Shown in pieces: positions 25,514-34,531 of a stretch of DNA of 64,000 nt (positions within the stretch are counted from its first letter, which is position 1; the number at the start of each line of letters is the position of its first letter). The DNA is from Bacillus andreraoultii (GTDB taxonomy: Bacteria > Bacillota > Bacilli > Bacillales > Caldibacillaceae): the NCBI RefSeq assembly GCF_001244735.1, contig NZ_LN868937.1:418595-482594 (forward strand). The letters run 5' to 3'. The notes under the pieces were generated by a model that had not been told where the DNA came from, did not search any database, and was given only the letters and a program-made list of their open reading frames with translations. The translations under genes and the position numbers were made by a program.

Positions 25514-26773
25514 TTGGCGAAGTTGTTAAAAAATTATAGATCCACAGTGATTCTTCTTTTCGCCATTATTATTGGTGGGATTGCAGGGATTATTTTTGGA
25601 CAAGATACAGCAGTCGTAAAGCCTTTTGGGGATTTATTTTTAAATTTAATGTTTATGATGATTGTACCACTCGTATTCTTTAGTGTAGCTTCAGCGATTG
25701 CCAATATTGGTGAAATGAAGCGGCTAGGGAAAATTATGGGTGCAATTTTGCTTGTCTTTTTTGCAACGGCCATGATTTCAGCAATTATAGGATTTATCGG
25801 AATTCGAGTTTATGACCCGTTAAAAGGTGTTGATACATCAGCGATAATGAATATGATGAAAACGCCTGATGCTAGTCAATCGACTGAAGATTTATCGATA
25901 CTTGATCAATTAGTGAAAACTTTCACTGTTTCTGACTTTTCATTACTATTTTCGAAAAGTAATATGCTTCAGTTAATTGTATTTTCCATTCTTTTTGGGT
26001 TAGCAACAGCAATGGTGGGTGAAAAGGGAAAACCACTTGCCACATTGTTATCTTCAGGTACAGCAATTATGATGAATGTTGTAAAAATTGTTATGTACTA
26101 TGCACCAATTGGGTTAGGATGTTATTTTGCAACGATTATTGGTGAATTAGGTCCACAAATTTTAAGTGGGTATGCGAGGGTATTTGTGCTTTATATTGGA
26201 ATAACGATTTTGTACTTCTTTGGGTTCTTCACACTATATGCGTTTATTGCTGGTGGGAAAAACGGAATTCGCATCTTTTGGAAAAATGCGGTTACCCCAT
26301 CTGTCACAGCGATTGCAACTTGTTCGAGTGCAGCCTGTATTCCTGTTAACCTCGCTGCCGTAAAAGATATGGGTGTACCAAATGATATTGCTGAGACAAT
26401 TGTTCCACTAGGTGCGAATACACATAAAGATGGATCTGTGTTTGGCGGTGTCTTTAAAATTGTTTTCTTATTCCTTTTATTTGGAAAAGATATGACAAGT
26501 ATGTCGAGTATTTTAAGCATTATCGGTGTTGCATTCCTCGTCGGTGCGGTTATGGGGGCAATTCCGAGTGGTGGGATGATCGGTGAAATGTTAATTTTAA
26601 GTGTGTTCGGTTTTCCACCTGAAGTTCTTCCAGTTATTGCTGTTATTAGTACGATTATTGATGCACCAGCTACTTTACTAAACTCAACTGGAAACACTGT
26701 TTGTGGCATGTTGGTCGCTCGTCTTATTGAAGGAAAAGACTGGTTGAAAAAGAGTGTAACAGTGAAGGTTTGA
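25514..26773 (+). CDS. Dicarboxylate/amino acid:cation symporter (DAACS family)
   Basis: A 419-residue membrane transporter. The TTG at 25514 has GAGGGTG 6 nt upstream and is preferred to a GTG at 25505 that overlaps it. There are about eight transmembrane helices and two re-entrant loops. The family's serine-rich loop appears in altered form (TCSSAACIPVNLAA), followed by PLGANTHKDGSVFGGVFKI and, near the C-terminus, DAPATLLNSTGNTVCG. In glutamate transporters the latter is DxxRTxxNVxGD. The DxxxTxxNxTG form points to neutral amino acid or related substrates rather than glutamate. Which one is not decidable here. Confidence 0.88.
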   Translation: MAKLLKNYRSTVILLFAIIIGGIAGIIFGQDTAVVKPFGDLFLNLMFMMIVPLVFFSVASAIANIGEMKRLGKIMGAILLVFFATAMISAIIGFIGIRVYDPLKGVDTSAIMNMMKTPDASQSTEDLSILDQLVKTFTVSDFSLLFSKSNMLQLIVFSILFGLATAMVGEKGKPLATLLSSGTAIMMNVVKIVMYYAPIGLGCYFATIIGELGPQILSGYARVFVLYIGITILYFFGFFTLYAFIAGGKNGIRIFWKNAVTPSVTAIATCSSAACIPVNLAAVKDMGVPNDIAETIVPLGANTHKDGSVFGGVFKIVFLFLLFGKDMTSMSSILSIIGVAFLVGAVMGAIPSGGMIGEMLILSVFGFPPEVLPVIAVISTIIDAPATLLNSTGNTVCGMLVARLIEGKDWLKKSVTVKV

Positions 26774-26843
26774 TGTCTAGAATGGTTTTAAGTAATCATG
26801 GAAATTTCCTGTTGGAGTCAATTGAACGAACGATAAATGGATT

Positions 26844-26884
26844 AAAAAAAGCAATCATAGGAAAGTTCTATGGTTGCTTTTTTG
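26844..26884 (+). terminator. Terminator of the DAACS symporter gene
   Basis: AAAAAAGCAATCATAG pairs with CTATGGTTGCTTTTTT around a 7-nt loop. Confidence 0.9.
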
Positions 26885-26980
26885 ACGGGATAAAAATCGT
26901 ATTATTTTTAATGATATGAACATAAAAGAAGCGGGAGAATTAGTTAACAGTTCCTGCTGAATTATTCTTTTGTAAAAGGT

Positions 26981-27406
26981 TTATAAATACGCTACTTTGT
27001 TTTCTCCATTTAATGTATAACTAATTGCAAAGGTCGAATGAAGCGTATGTGCAACAGAGCAATATTTTTCATGAGTAAGTGTAATTGCCCGCTCTAGCTT
27101 TCCCTTTGGTACATTGCCTTCTAATATATAGTGAATATCAATCTTCGTGAATGGTTTTGGTTCGATTTCTGCCCGATGACCATTTAACTCAATGAAAAAG
27201 TTAGTTGGTTTCAGACGCATTTTTTGTAATATTGATATGAAATAAATCCCTGTACAGCCAGCAAGTGAATATAAAAGTATCTCCATTGGTCGGCTACCCG
27301 CGTTTTTGCCACCCATTTCTTCTGAGCCGTCGATTTTTATTTCATATCCGGTTGATGTTATACCAGAAAAAGAAATATCGTTATTCCATTGTAATTTTGC
27401 TTTCAT
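26981..27406 (-). CDS. OsmC-family protein (peroxidase-like)
   Basis: A 141-residue OsmC/Ohr-fold protein. The two family cysteines are present, in AGCTGIY (about residue 51) and KYCSVAHTL (about 114). OsmC/Ohr enzymes reduce organic hydroperoxides using these cysteines. This one belongs to the broader YhfA-like branch rather than Ohr, judged from its short N-terminus and lack of Ohr motifs. The substrate is therefore uncertain. ATG start with GGAGG upstream. Confidence 0.85.
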   Translation of the reverse strand: MKAKLQWNNDISFSGITSTGYEIKIDGSEEMGGKNAGSRPMEILLYSLAGCTGIYFISILQKMRLKPTNFFIELNGHRAEIEPKPFTKIDIHYILEGNVPKGKLERAITLTHEKYCSVAHTLHSTFAISYTLNGENKVAYL

Positions 27407-27546
27407 CTTTGCCCTCCTTACTTGGTTAATATATAAGTATGAATTTTCTGCTTTCCTATACGCAAAAGTACAACTACGGATCTACATGCGCTTCAATTCT
27501 CTTTTGTCTTGAGTTTTCTTTATTGCGCTATACTTTTTCCGTAAAA

Positions 27547-29166
27547 CTAAATATGTTGGATCATGGATACTTCATGTGTTTTTTCTTCCACCGGTCTAAT
27601 GAATCTAATGATAGAAATATAGTAACTGATTACCGCGATAAAGATGAATAACCCGCTTAACCCGTTATTATAAAAGGTGTCAAAGAAGATAACATTTAAC
27701 CCTGTGAAAATGATACTTGAGATGAATGCGAGATAGCCAAATTTCGCATTTTTTCCCGTTTGTAAAAACCATTTGGCCTTCTTATCAGCTAAAGTTACGA
27801 GAATGATTGTAATAATATTTATTGTACTGCCTACCCAGACTGGATGAATATTGATGAAAAAATCATTTGGCTGCCATCCGCCAAGATGATACCAAAGTAG
27901 ACCACTAGAAAATCCGGTTAGTAATGAAGCAACCACTGCTTTTCTCGTGACAACTGGCCAAAAAAGAGCAGCAATGACTGGTGCAAAAGTTGCTCCATTA
28001 CGTATCGTCCATGCAAACACATTCCACCATGCTGATTGTTCTGTTCGCAGCATACCGAAACCAACCATGAGTACCGTTAAAAGAAGTAAAGACCACTTTG
28101 TATAGTTAATTAGCTGAGACTCGGTTGCTTGTGGATTGACTGCACGCCCAAAGTCGCGCCCAAGGCTTGTGGCACCAGAAAATTGGCAAGGAGCTCCCCA
28201 TCCGAGTGCACATGCCCATACACCTAGGAAAAATAACCCGACAAATGGAGCAGGTAAAACAGTCATTAAATACTGTGGAATGGCAACTAACCCTTTTTGT
28301 GCATCCGGGACAACAATTGCAGCGGCGATTCCAAATAAGACGCCACATAAAATAAATGGAATAGCTAGAAACCCTGCAATGATCATTCCTTTCTGACTTT
28401 CCTCTGGAGTTTTCGAGGATAATGCCATTTGAAAAGCGGCTTGTGCAAGGATAATATTGACAAAGAACGTACCAAACCAAGCGACAATTACTTGTAAACC
28501 AACACTATTCAAGTCAAACATAATTGGATTTTCAAGAGCGTATATTTTAAGTCCATGGAACCCTGGGTTAATAAAAAACGCGACGACACCGATAATAAAC
28601 ATGGTTATAAAGAGAATCATATTAATAGTTTGTGTAAAAGCAATGGACCACATTCCACCACCTTGTAAGTAGATAAATAATAGAATGGCAGTGATGGCAA
28701 CTGAAAAAGTAAGAGATAAACCTGTAAAAACATGGATGGCGGATGCAAAGGCAATTGCTGTAGCGACAGACCACATTGGAAAAGCAAAAGCAGTGATGAG
28801 ACTTGATATTCCAAGTGCAATTCGACCAAATTTTTCCCCAATTAAACTCGTTACAGTAACAAGCATCTTTTTTCGAAACGGACCAATAATGAGAAAGGCA
28901 ATAATAAAAATTTGTGCCATTTCGCTAACACCATACCATATGGCGGATATCCCCGATAAATAAGACAGTTCTAGTATTGAAATATAGGTAGAACCAGAAA
29001 ACAAACCGGTTATACAGAAAGCTACAATCCAGCGATTAAAGTTTCTTCCTGCAACAAAATAATTTCCAGCCTTTGTAGACTTTCTTTTCGCAAATTGACC
29101 AGCAATAATGAGTGTTATCGTATAACCAATAGCAAGGATTAGTATCCAAAATCCATCAACATTCAT
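27547..29166 (-). CDS. Sodium:solute symporter (SSS family) under SAM-riboswitch control
   Basis: A 539-residue transporter with about 13 hydrophobic segments. The N-terminal family motif AGRNFNRWIVAFCITG and the following SGSTYI segment are present. The ATG at 29166 has AAGGAG 8 nt upstream; a TTG one codon earlier is less well placed. The gene is preceded by an S-box (SAM-I) riboswitch and terminator, so expression should rise when S-adenosylmethionine is low. That makes methionine, or a methionine precursor or related sulfur compound, the likely cargo. The SSS family by itself does not define substrate. The next gene rightward begins a T-box operon with SAM-hydrolase and ECF transporter genes. 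Confidence 0.85.
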   Translation of the reverse strand: MNVDGFWILILAIGYTITLIIAGQFAKRKSTKAGNYFVAGRNFNRWIVAFCITGLFSGSTYISILELSYLSGISAIWYGVSEMAQIFIIAFLIIGPFRKKMLVTVTSLIGEKFGRIALGISSLITAFAFPMWSVATAIAFASAIHVFTGLSLTFSVAITAILLFIYLQGGGMWSIAFTQTINMILFITMFIIGVVAFFINPGFHGLKIYALENPIMFDLNSVGLQVIVAWFGTFFVNIILAQAAFQMALSSKTPEESQKGMIIAGFLAIPFILCGVLFGIAAAIVVPDAQKGLVAIPQYLMTVLPAPFVGLFFLGVWACALGWGAPCQFSGATSLGRDFGRAVNPQATESQLINYTKWSLLLLTVLMVGFGMLRTEQSAWWNVFAWTIRNGATFAPVIAALFWPVVTRKAVVASLLTGFSSGLLWYHLGGWQPNDFFINIHPVWVGSTINIITIILVTLADKKAKWFLQTGKNAKFGYLAFISSIIFTGLNVIFFDTFYNNGLSGLFIFIAVISYYISIIRFIRPVEEKTHEVSMIQHI

Positions 29167-29261
29167 CAATCATTCTCCTTTTCACTTAATTTAATAAAAC
29201 AACTATGTTTAGTCGGAATCATAGGTGCTGCCGCCTTCTAATCAAAATAGAGAACATGGCA

Positions 29262-29294
29262 AATAAAAAAACCTCTTCCAACTAAGAAGAGGTT
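29262..29294 (-). terminator. Riboswitch-controlled terminator of the SSS symporter
   Basis: AACCTCTTC pairs with GAAGAGGTT around a 6-7 nt loop, followed on the minus strand by a run of T. It lies directly after the S-box aptamer. Confidence 0.85.
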
Positions 29295-29318
29295 AAATAT
29301 CATAATAAATGATGATCC

Positions 29319-29431
29319 TCTTCTTATCTTTCAAACAGAAAAACTGCTTGATGGATTTGGCACAGTACTCAAGTAAGAGCCCGCTGCCGAGGTTTCAAAG
29401 GGCCATTTCCCTCCACCTCTCTCAATAAGAA
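29319..29431 (-). promoter_or_regulatory. SAM-I riboswitch (S-box)
   Basis: On the minus strand the leader shows the S-box order: TCTTAT P1 strand, GAGAGAGGTGGAGGGA, TGGCCC, TTTGAAACC, TCGGCAGC, a variable P3 arm, TGTGCCAAATCC, a CAG...CTG P4 arm, and GAAAGATAAGA closing P1. These are the conserved core elements of the family. It is followed by an intrinsic terminator, so transcription is turned off when SAM binds. Confidence 0.93.
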
Positions 29432-29454
29432 GTTCAGATTATGAAGTTGTATTT

Positions 29455-29483
29455 AATGTAAATTATATTGGGAATCTTGTCAA
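29455..29483 (-). promoter_or_regulatory. Promoter of the S-box transcript
   Basis: TTGACA (29478-29483), a 17-bp spacer and TACATT (29455-29460) on the minus strand, placed about 25 nt before the aptamer. Confidence 0.65.
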
Positions 29484-29676
29484 CATTATTTTTAAAAAGT
29501 GATGATATGTATTGTGATTTTACTAGGCTATTAACGGTAAAGAATAAGATTTTATGAAAAATGGAGATACATTAACAAATAAACTGTGGCATGTGAATTG
29601 AATTATCACAAAAAAATAGAAATAAAGTATACTGTTGTCTACTTCGAAAAATTTTAAGTAATGTAAAATTTAATTG

Positions 29677-29704
29677 TTGACATTTTAGAATTAATGCCTA
29701 TAAT
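29677..29704 (+). promoter_or_regulatory. Promoter of the T-box transcript
   Basis: TTGACA (29677-29682), a 16-bp spacer and TATAAT (29699-29704), a near-ideal sigma-A promoter about 40 nt before the T-box leader. Confidence 0.75.
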
Positions 29705-29744
29705 AAAAAATATCAGATATCCAAAATTATATAAATAATTTAAC

Positions 29745-30040
29745 AAAGACGTTGATAGGGGAAAGTAAGATTTTATCGTTTTTCACAGAGAGCTTCTGTA
29801 GCTGAAAAGAGGCAAAAACAGAAATCTGAACAATGGCTCTTGAGTTGCGTGCTGAACATAGTTTTTACTATTAGTAGGTTCCGCCGAGTTCGGTCCTCGT
29901 TACAAAGACCACAGTATCATGGCAAAGATGCCGTCGTACTGATTAAGGCTGTATTGTGTGAACATATAGCGAATTAAGGTGGTACCACGTGAATATAAAC
30001 CACGTCCTTATCGTAGTAGATAAGGACGTGGTTTTTTTAA
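29745..30040 (+). promoter_or_regulatory. T-box leader with terminator, probable AUG (Met) specifier
   Basis: The conserved T-box sequence AATTAAGGTGGTACCACG is at 29972-29989. Stem I features are visible upstream, including the CAGAGAGC block and the following GAA. The likely specifier codon in the 3' side of stem I is ATG at 29833-29835, followed by a purine. The terminator is a long stem, ACCACGTCCTTATC with GATAAGGACGTGGT, then TTTTTTT (29998-30038). Uncharged tRNA should relieve termination. The Met assignment is reasoned from position and neighbours, not a fold. Confidence 0.88.
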
Positions 30041-30116
30041 TGCAATTTTTAAATCGCGCGAATGAAATGAATCCTCTCTGGCCAAGGGGAAAATTTTATT
30101 AACTGGAGGAATTTGT

Positions 30117-30974
30117 ATGTCAGAATGTTTAGTAATTCAAACGGATTTTGGTGTTAGTGATGGTGCAGTAGCGGCAATGTATGGTGTGGCTATTAGTGTG
30201 AGTAAAGATTTACGAATTTTTGATTTGACCCATGATATTCCCCAATACAATATTTGGGATGCATCCTATCGATTATTTCAGACGATTTCGTATTGGCCTG
30301 AAAATACGGTGTTTATTTCCGTTGTTGATCCAGGAGTTGGTTCAGAGCGGAAAAGTATTGTAGTGAAAACGAAGAGTAATCACTATATTGTCACTCCAGA
30401 TAACGGAACCGTTACACATATTCAAAAATTTATTGGAATTGATGAAGTGAGAGAAATCGATGAAACGGTGAATCGTCTACCGAATTCCGGACATTCTTAT
30501 ACATTTCATGGCCGCGACGTTTATGCATATACCGGAGCAAGATTAGCATCAGGGAAAATTCATTTTCAAGATGTAGGTCCTGTTTTAAATCCCACTGACT
30601 TAGTTCAGTTACCATTAACAGAAGCTGTCTTCGAGCAAGGAATCATTAGTGGAACAATTGATGTTCTCGATATCCGATTTGGGAACCTATGGACGAATAT
30701 TAGTCGGGAGTTATTCTTACAATTAGATGTAAAATACGGGAATACATTTGAAGTGACGATTGAAAATTCTACTCGTCAAGTGTATAAAAACATTATGACA
30801 TTTGGTCGTTCGTTTGCGGACAGTCATTTAGGGGAGCCATTGCTTTTTGTAAACTCATTGGACAATATCGGTGTTGCGATTAACCAAGGCTCTTTTGCGA
30901 ATGCATATCATGTTGAATCTGGACTGAATTGGAAAATTCATATTCGGAAAGTAGTTGATATTAGTTATAATTGA
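30117..30974 (+). CDS. S-adenosyl-L-methionine hydrolase / hydroxide adenosyltransferase (DUF62)
   Basis: A 285-residue enzyme of the DUF62 (duf-62) family, related to fluorinases. Archaeal members cleave SAM with water to adenosine and methionine. Family motifs visible: IQTDFGVSDGAVAAMYGV at the start, DLTHDI, DPGVGS, TPDNGT, and FHGRDVYA. The ATG has TGGAGGAA 7 nt upstream. It is the first gene behind the T-box and is followed by a repeat-rich 340-nt spacer and then an ECF transporter. The operon suggests recovery of methionine from SAM, or breakdown of imported SAM. That is inference. Confidence 0.88.
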   Translation: MSECLVIQTDFGVSDGAVAAMYGVAISVSKDLRIFDLTHDIPQYNIWDASYRLFQTISYWPENTVFISVVDPGVGSERKSIVVKTKSNHYIVTPDNGTVTHIQKFIGIDEVREIDETVNRLPNSGHSYTFHGRDVYAYTGARLASGKIHFQDVGPVLNPTDLVQLPLTEAVFEQGIISGTIDVLDIRFGNLWTNISRELFLQLDVKYGNTFEVTIENSTRQVYKNIMTFGRSFADSHLGEPLLFVNSLDNIGVAINQGSFANAYHVESGLNWKIHIRKVVDISYN

Positions 30975-31006
30975 TAGCATATGAGGTTTTAGTTTTTCTA
31001 TAAACC

Positions 31007-31230
31007 GAAAAAGCTAGTAATTTCGAGAAAATGGGGTTATAGGATTAACTCTAAGAACAGAAAAAGTGAGGAATTACGAAAAAACGGCCTTATAGAACGC
31101 CTCTATGAATCGAACGAGGAATCAAGAAAAACCAGGCTTTTAGACCATTTTTATCCATTTAAAAAGCGAGAAATCTGAAAACTAGCATATTAGAAGTATT
31201 TATCACGCAAAAAGCATAAGACAACATTCA
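31007..31230 (+). repeat. Degenerate tandem repeat, about 46-53 nt period, four to five units
   Basis: Units begin near 31007, 31060, 31110, 31161 and 31207. The shared pattern is AAAAAG, then GAG-AATT, then GAAAAA, then a short spacer with TTATAG. Divergence between units is high. It lies inside the 30975-31314 gap between the SAM hydrolase and the S component. No coding potential was found. Confidence 0.5.
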
Positions 31231-31314
31231 CTGTTCATCGAGCGAGTCTTCTGGGCAGTCATCACACCTAACCTCTCGCTTCTATAAAAAAGGAAATAAA
31301 AGGAGAGCTATAAA

Positions 31315-31872
31315 ATGAAAAAACAAACTTTGTCTGTTCGTACGATTGTTGCCATCGGTATTGGCGCGGCTGTATTCGTAATTTTAGGTCGGTTTTCATC
31401 AATACCGACCGGGATTCCAAACACGAATATTGAAGTAACCTATGCATTTTTAGCATTAATGGCTGTCATTTTCGGGCCTGTGGCAGGGGGACTTATTGGT
31501 CTCATCGGGCATGCCTTAAAAGATTTAATATTCTACGGGTCAATTTGGTGGAGCTGGGTTGTAGTTAGTTTATTTGTTGGTTTTGTGTTTGGACTTGTTT
31601 CGAAAAAGATCGACATCGAATCAGGTGTATTTAATAAGAAAAAAATCGCCTCATTTAATGTTGTTCAAGTCATTGCTCAAGCAATCGGTTGGTTCGCCAT
31701 AGCCCCAACGTTAGACATTTTAATTTATGCAGAGCCGGCAAATAAAGTATACTTACAAGGTATAAGCATTGGTATTTCAAATATGGTAGTTGTCGGAGTG
31801 TTAGGTACTCTACTACTTGCTCTTTACGCAAAAACACGTACGAAAAAAGGGAGCCTAGATATTGATGCATAA
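31315..31872 (+). CDS. ECF transporter S component, UPF0397 type
   Basis: A 185-residue membrane protein with about five to six hydrophobic segments, typical of ECF substrate-binding (S) components. The UPF0397-type motifs are [20 protein letters not shown] and [26 protein letters not shown] lies 11 nt before the ATG. Two genes downstream provide the energising module, so this is a complete dedicated ECF system. Its position with SAM hydrolase, T-box and a nearby S-box transporter suggests methionine or a related compound as ligand. Predictions of methionine-specific S components (MtsT) in this setting are known to me from comparative genomics. Confidence 0.8.
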   Translation: MKKQTLSVRTIVAIGIGAAVFVILGRFSSIPTGIPNTNIEVTYAFLALMAVIFGPVAGGLIGLIGHALKDLIFYGSIWWSWVVVSLFVGFVFGLVSKKIDIESGVFNKKKIASFNVVQVIAQAIGWFAIAPTLDILIYAEPANKVYLQGISIGISNMVVVGVLGTLLLALYAKTRTKKGSLDIDA

Positions 31873-31962
31873 ATGAAATAAGGTCCTTAGGATAAAATGC
31901 TTTTTAAGCCACAGAAAGCAACAACTTAACAACAAAGCAAAATGTTTTGCAGGAGAAGAATC

Positions 31963-33675
31963 ATGAAAAAACCAGTAATTGAATTCAAAAACTTCTATTT
32001 CAAATACGATAGTCAAAAGAAACCGTCCGTAAAAAATATTAATCTGACAATCTATGAAGGGGAAAAAGTGTTAATCGTTGGGCCGTCCGGATCTGGAAAA
32101 AGCACCATTGGTCATTGTATCAATGGGCTTATTCCATTTTCTTACAAGGGAGACATCCAAGGCTCGCTAAAAATTTTAGGACAGGATACGCAAGAGCTAA
32201 ATATCTTTTCGCTATCTAAAATGGTCGGAACGGTATTACAAGACCCGGATGGCCAGTTTATTGGTTTATCCGTAGGGGAAGACATCGCCTTTGCTCTCGA
32301 AAATGATTGTAGACCACAACTAGAAATGGTGGGCACTGTTAAAGAAGTTGCGACTATGGTTGATATGGACAATTACCTTGATGCTTCTGTTCATCACTTA
32401 TCTGGAGGACAGAAGCAGCGGGTTTCCTTAGCAGGTGTGATGGTTGATCAAGTGGATATTCTTCTTTTTGACGAACCGTTAGCAAATTTGGACCCAGCAA
32501 CAGGAAAACATGCAATCCATTTAATTGATCAAATTCAAAAAGAGACGAACACAACAGTTGTTATAATCGAACATCGGTTAGAAGATGTCCTTTACCGCCA
32601 TGTCGACCGGATTATCGTTGTGGACGGAGGAGAAATTATTGCGGATGGAGATCCGAATAAATTGTTATCAACAGATACGTTAGAGCAAGTGAAAATTCGT
32701 GAACCGCTTTATTTGAAGGCAGTAAAATATGCTGGAGGAACAGTCACAGCTAGAAGTTACCCAGCCGATTTTTCCCGCTTTCACACAGATCTTTTTCGTG
32801 AATCTATAAAACAATGGTATGACGAAGTAGAGATACGAGAGGTGCCGCTTGATACAGAGCCAATTCTGGAGCTAAAAAATATTGCGTTCGGCTACTCTCC
32901 TGAAAAGGAGACGATTCATGATATTTCTTTTTCTATCAAAAAAGGGGAAATGGTGAGCGTTGTTGGAAAAAATGGTGCGGGTAAATCGACCATTTCAAAA
33001 CTCATTTGTGGCTTTGAAAAACCAACCTCAGGGAATATTCTATTTGCAGGGCAAGATATTACAGATGAGACGATTGCTGAGCGGTCTTTAAAAATAGGGA
33101 TGGTGTTACAAAATCCAAACCATATGATTTCAAAACATATGATCGTTGATGAAGTAGCGCTGGGGCTTGTTGCACGTGGACTATCTGAAGAGGAAATGAA
33201 GGAGCGGGTGGAGGAAGCACTGAAGATTTGTGGTCTTTATCCATACCGGAATTGGCCGATTTCTGCGCTAAGTTTTGGGCAAAAGAAACGGGTGACCATA
33301 GCGTCTATTCTTGTTTTGCAACCAGATCTCATTATATTGGATGAACCGACTGCCGGACAAGATTATCGCCATTATACAGATATTATGGAGTTTTTAGTTG
33401 AATTGAATCGAAAGGGCTACACAATCATAATGATTACCCATGATATGCATTTAATGTTGGAGTATACAGACCGGGCGATTGTGTTGTGTGATGGAAAAAA
33501 GATTGCTGAGGGGCGTAGTATTGATATTTTATCGGATGGACAATTAATCGAACAGGCGAATTTGAAGGAGACTTCATTATTTGAGTTAGCGGAACGTGTT
33601 GGCTTTTCCAATCCTATTAAGTTTGTTGAACGGTTTATTGCCTTTGATCGTGGGGTGAGAGAGCATGGCGAATGA
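31963..33675 (+). CDS. ECF transporter ATPase, two ABC domains fused
   Basis: A 570-residue fusion of two ATP-binding cassettes, as in YkoD-type proteins. Domain 1 (about 1-270) has GPSGSGKST, the signature LSGGQKQRVSLAG and Walker B ILLFDEPLANLDP. Domain 2 (about 300-560) has GKNGAGKST, LSFGQKKRVTIAS and LIILDEPTAGQD; its signature LSFGQ replaces LSGGQ. The ATG at 31963 has AGGAGAAG 5-8 nt upstream; the open frame extends to 31942 without support. The stop overlaps the start of ecfT by 11 nt. It energises transport together with the S and T components. Confidence 0.9.
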   Translation: MKKPVIEFKNFYFKYDSQKKPSVKNINLTIYEGEKVLIVGPSGSGKSTIGHCINGLIPFSYKGDIQGSLKILGQDTQELNIFSLSKMVGTVLQDPDGQFIGLSVGEDIAFALENDCRPQLEMVGTVKEVATMVDMDNYLDASVHHLSGGQKQRVSLAGVMVDQVDILLFDEPLANLDPATGKHAIHLIDQIQKETNTTVVIIEHRLEDVLYRHVDRIIVVDGGEIIADGDPNKLLSTDTLEQVKIREPLYLKAVKYAGGTVTARSYPADFSRFHTDLFRESIKQWYDEVEIREVPLDTEPILELKNIAFGYSPEKETIHDISFSIKKGEMVSVVGKNGAGKSTISKLICGFEKPTSGNILFAGQDITDETIAERSLKIGMVLQNPNHMISKHMIVDEVALGLVARGLSEEEMKERVEEALKICGLYPYRNWPISALSFGQKKRVTIASILVLQPDLIILDEPTAGQDYRHYTDIMEFLVELNRKGYTIIMITHDMHLMLEYTDRAIVLCDGKKIAEGRSIDILSDGQLIEQANLKETSLFELAERVGFSNPIKFVERFIAFDRGVREHGE

Positions 33676-34531
33676 GATGTTGTCCTATATTCAACGGACG
33701 TCTGCGATTCACCAATTAACAGGTGCGACGAAGTTAATTTGCTTTTTATTATGGTCGTTTGCTGCAATGCTTACCTATGACACTCGGATTCTCTTATTCT
33801 TGTTTGTTTTAAGTATCATCATTTTTTATATTTCTAAAATAAAGTTGCGTGACATTTTTGTTGTTCTTGTATTTATTCTCGTTTTCTTACTCATTAATAA
33901 TATTGCTATCTATATTTTTTCGCCACAAGAAGGTGTGAAAATTTATGGATCTAGTCATGTTCTGTTCGAAATTGGTGGGAGATACAATGTTACTTTGGAA
34001 CAACTCTTTTACCAACTGAATATAACGTTAAAATATTTTACTGTTATTCCTGCGGCTTTACTATTTATTGTGACGACTCATCCGAGTGAATTTGCGGCTT
34101 CACTGAATCGAATTGGTGTTAGTTATCGGATTGCCTATTCGGTGTCGCTTGCACTTCGGTATATTCCTGACGTGCAAAGGGATTTTCGAAATATAGCGAA
34201 GGCACAACAAGCACGCGGATTAGATATGTCCAAAAAAGCTTCCCTTGGTAAACGAATCAAAAACGCATCATTCATTTTGGCTCCACTAATTTTGTCTAGT
34301 TTAGATAAAATTGAGGTTATTAGTAATGCGATGGAACTGCGCGGTTTTGGGAAAAAGAAAAAACGCACTTGGTATAATGCAAGGCCTTTTCAACGGAGAG
34401 ACTATATGGCGATTGCGCTTTTTGTTGTTATTCTAGCCGTGACTATGTTTGTTATGGTTCAAAATGGGAGCCGCTTTTATAATCCGTGGACTCCAATTAG
34501 TAAAAGGTCGATCATTTGGGGGATCGTTTAA
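33665..34531 (+). CDS. ecfT: ECF transporter transmembrane component EcfT
   Basis: A 288-residue membrane protein with about six helices. It carries the two Ala-Arg-Gly type motifs that couple to the ATPases, QQARGLD and AMELRGFG. It overlaps the ATPase gene by 11 nt with GGGGTGAG before its ATG. Third member of the ECF operon. After its stop there is no strong hairpin until 34687-34717. Confidence 0.88.
   Translation: MANEMLSYIQRTSAIHQLTGATKLICFLLWSFAAMLTYDTRILLFLFVLSIIIFYISKIKLRDIFVVLVFILVFLLINNIAIYIFSPQEGVKIYGSSHVLFEIGGRYNVTLEQLFYQLNITLKYFTVIPAALLFIVTTHPSEFAASLNRIGVSYRIAYSVSLALRYIPDVQRDFRNIAKAQQARGLDMSKKASLGKRIKNASFILAPLILSSLDKIEVISNAMELRGFGKKKKRTWYNARPFQRRDYMAIALFVVILAVTMFVMVQNGSRFYNPWTPISKRSIIWGIV

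Noticed and set aside
26191-26709. 172-residue minus-strand frame opposite the DAACS symporter
   Set aside because: Antisense shadow of a well-recognised transporter gene.
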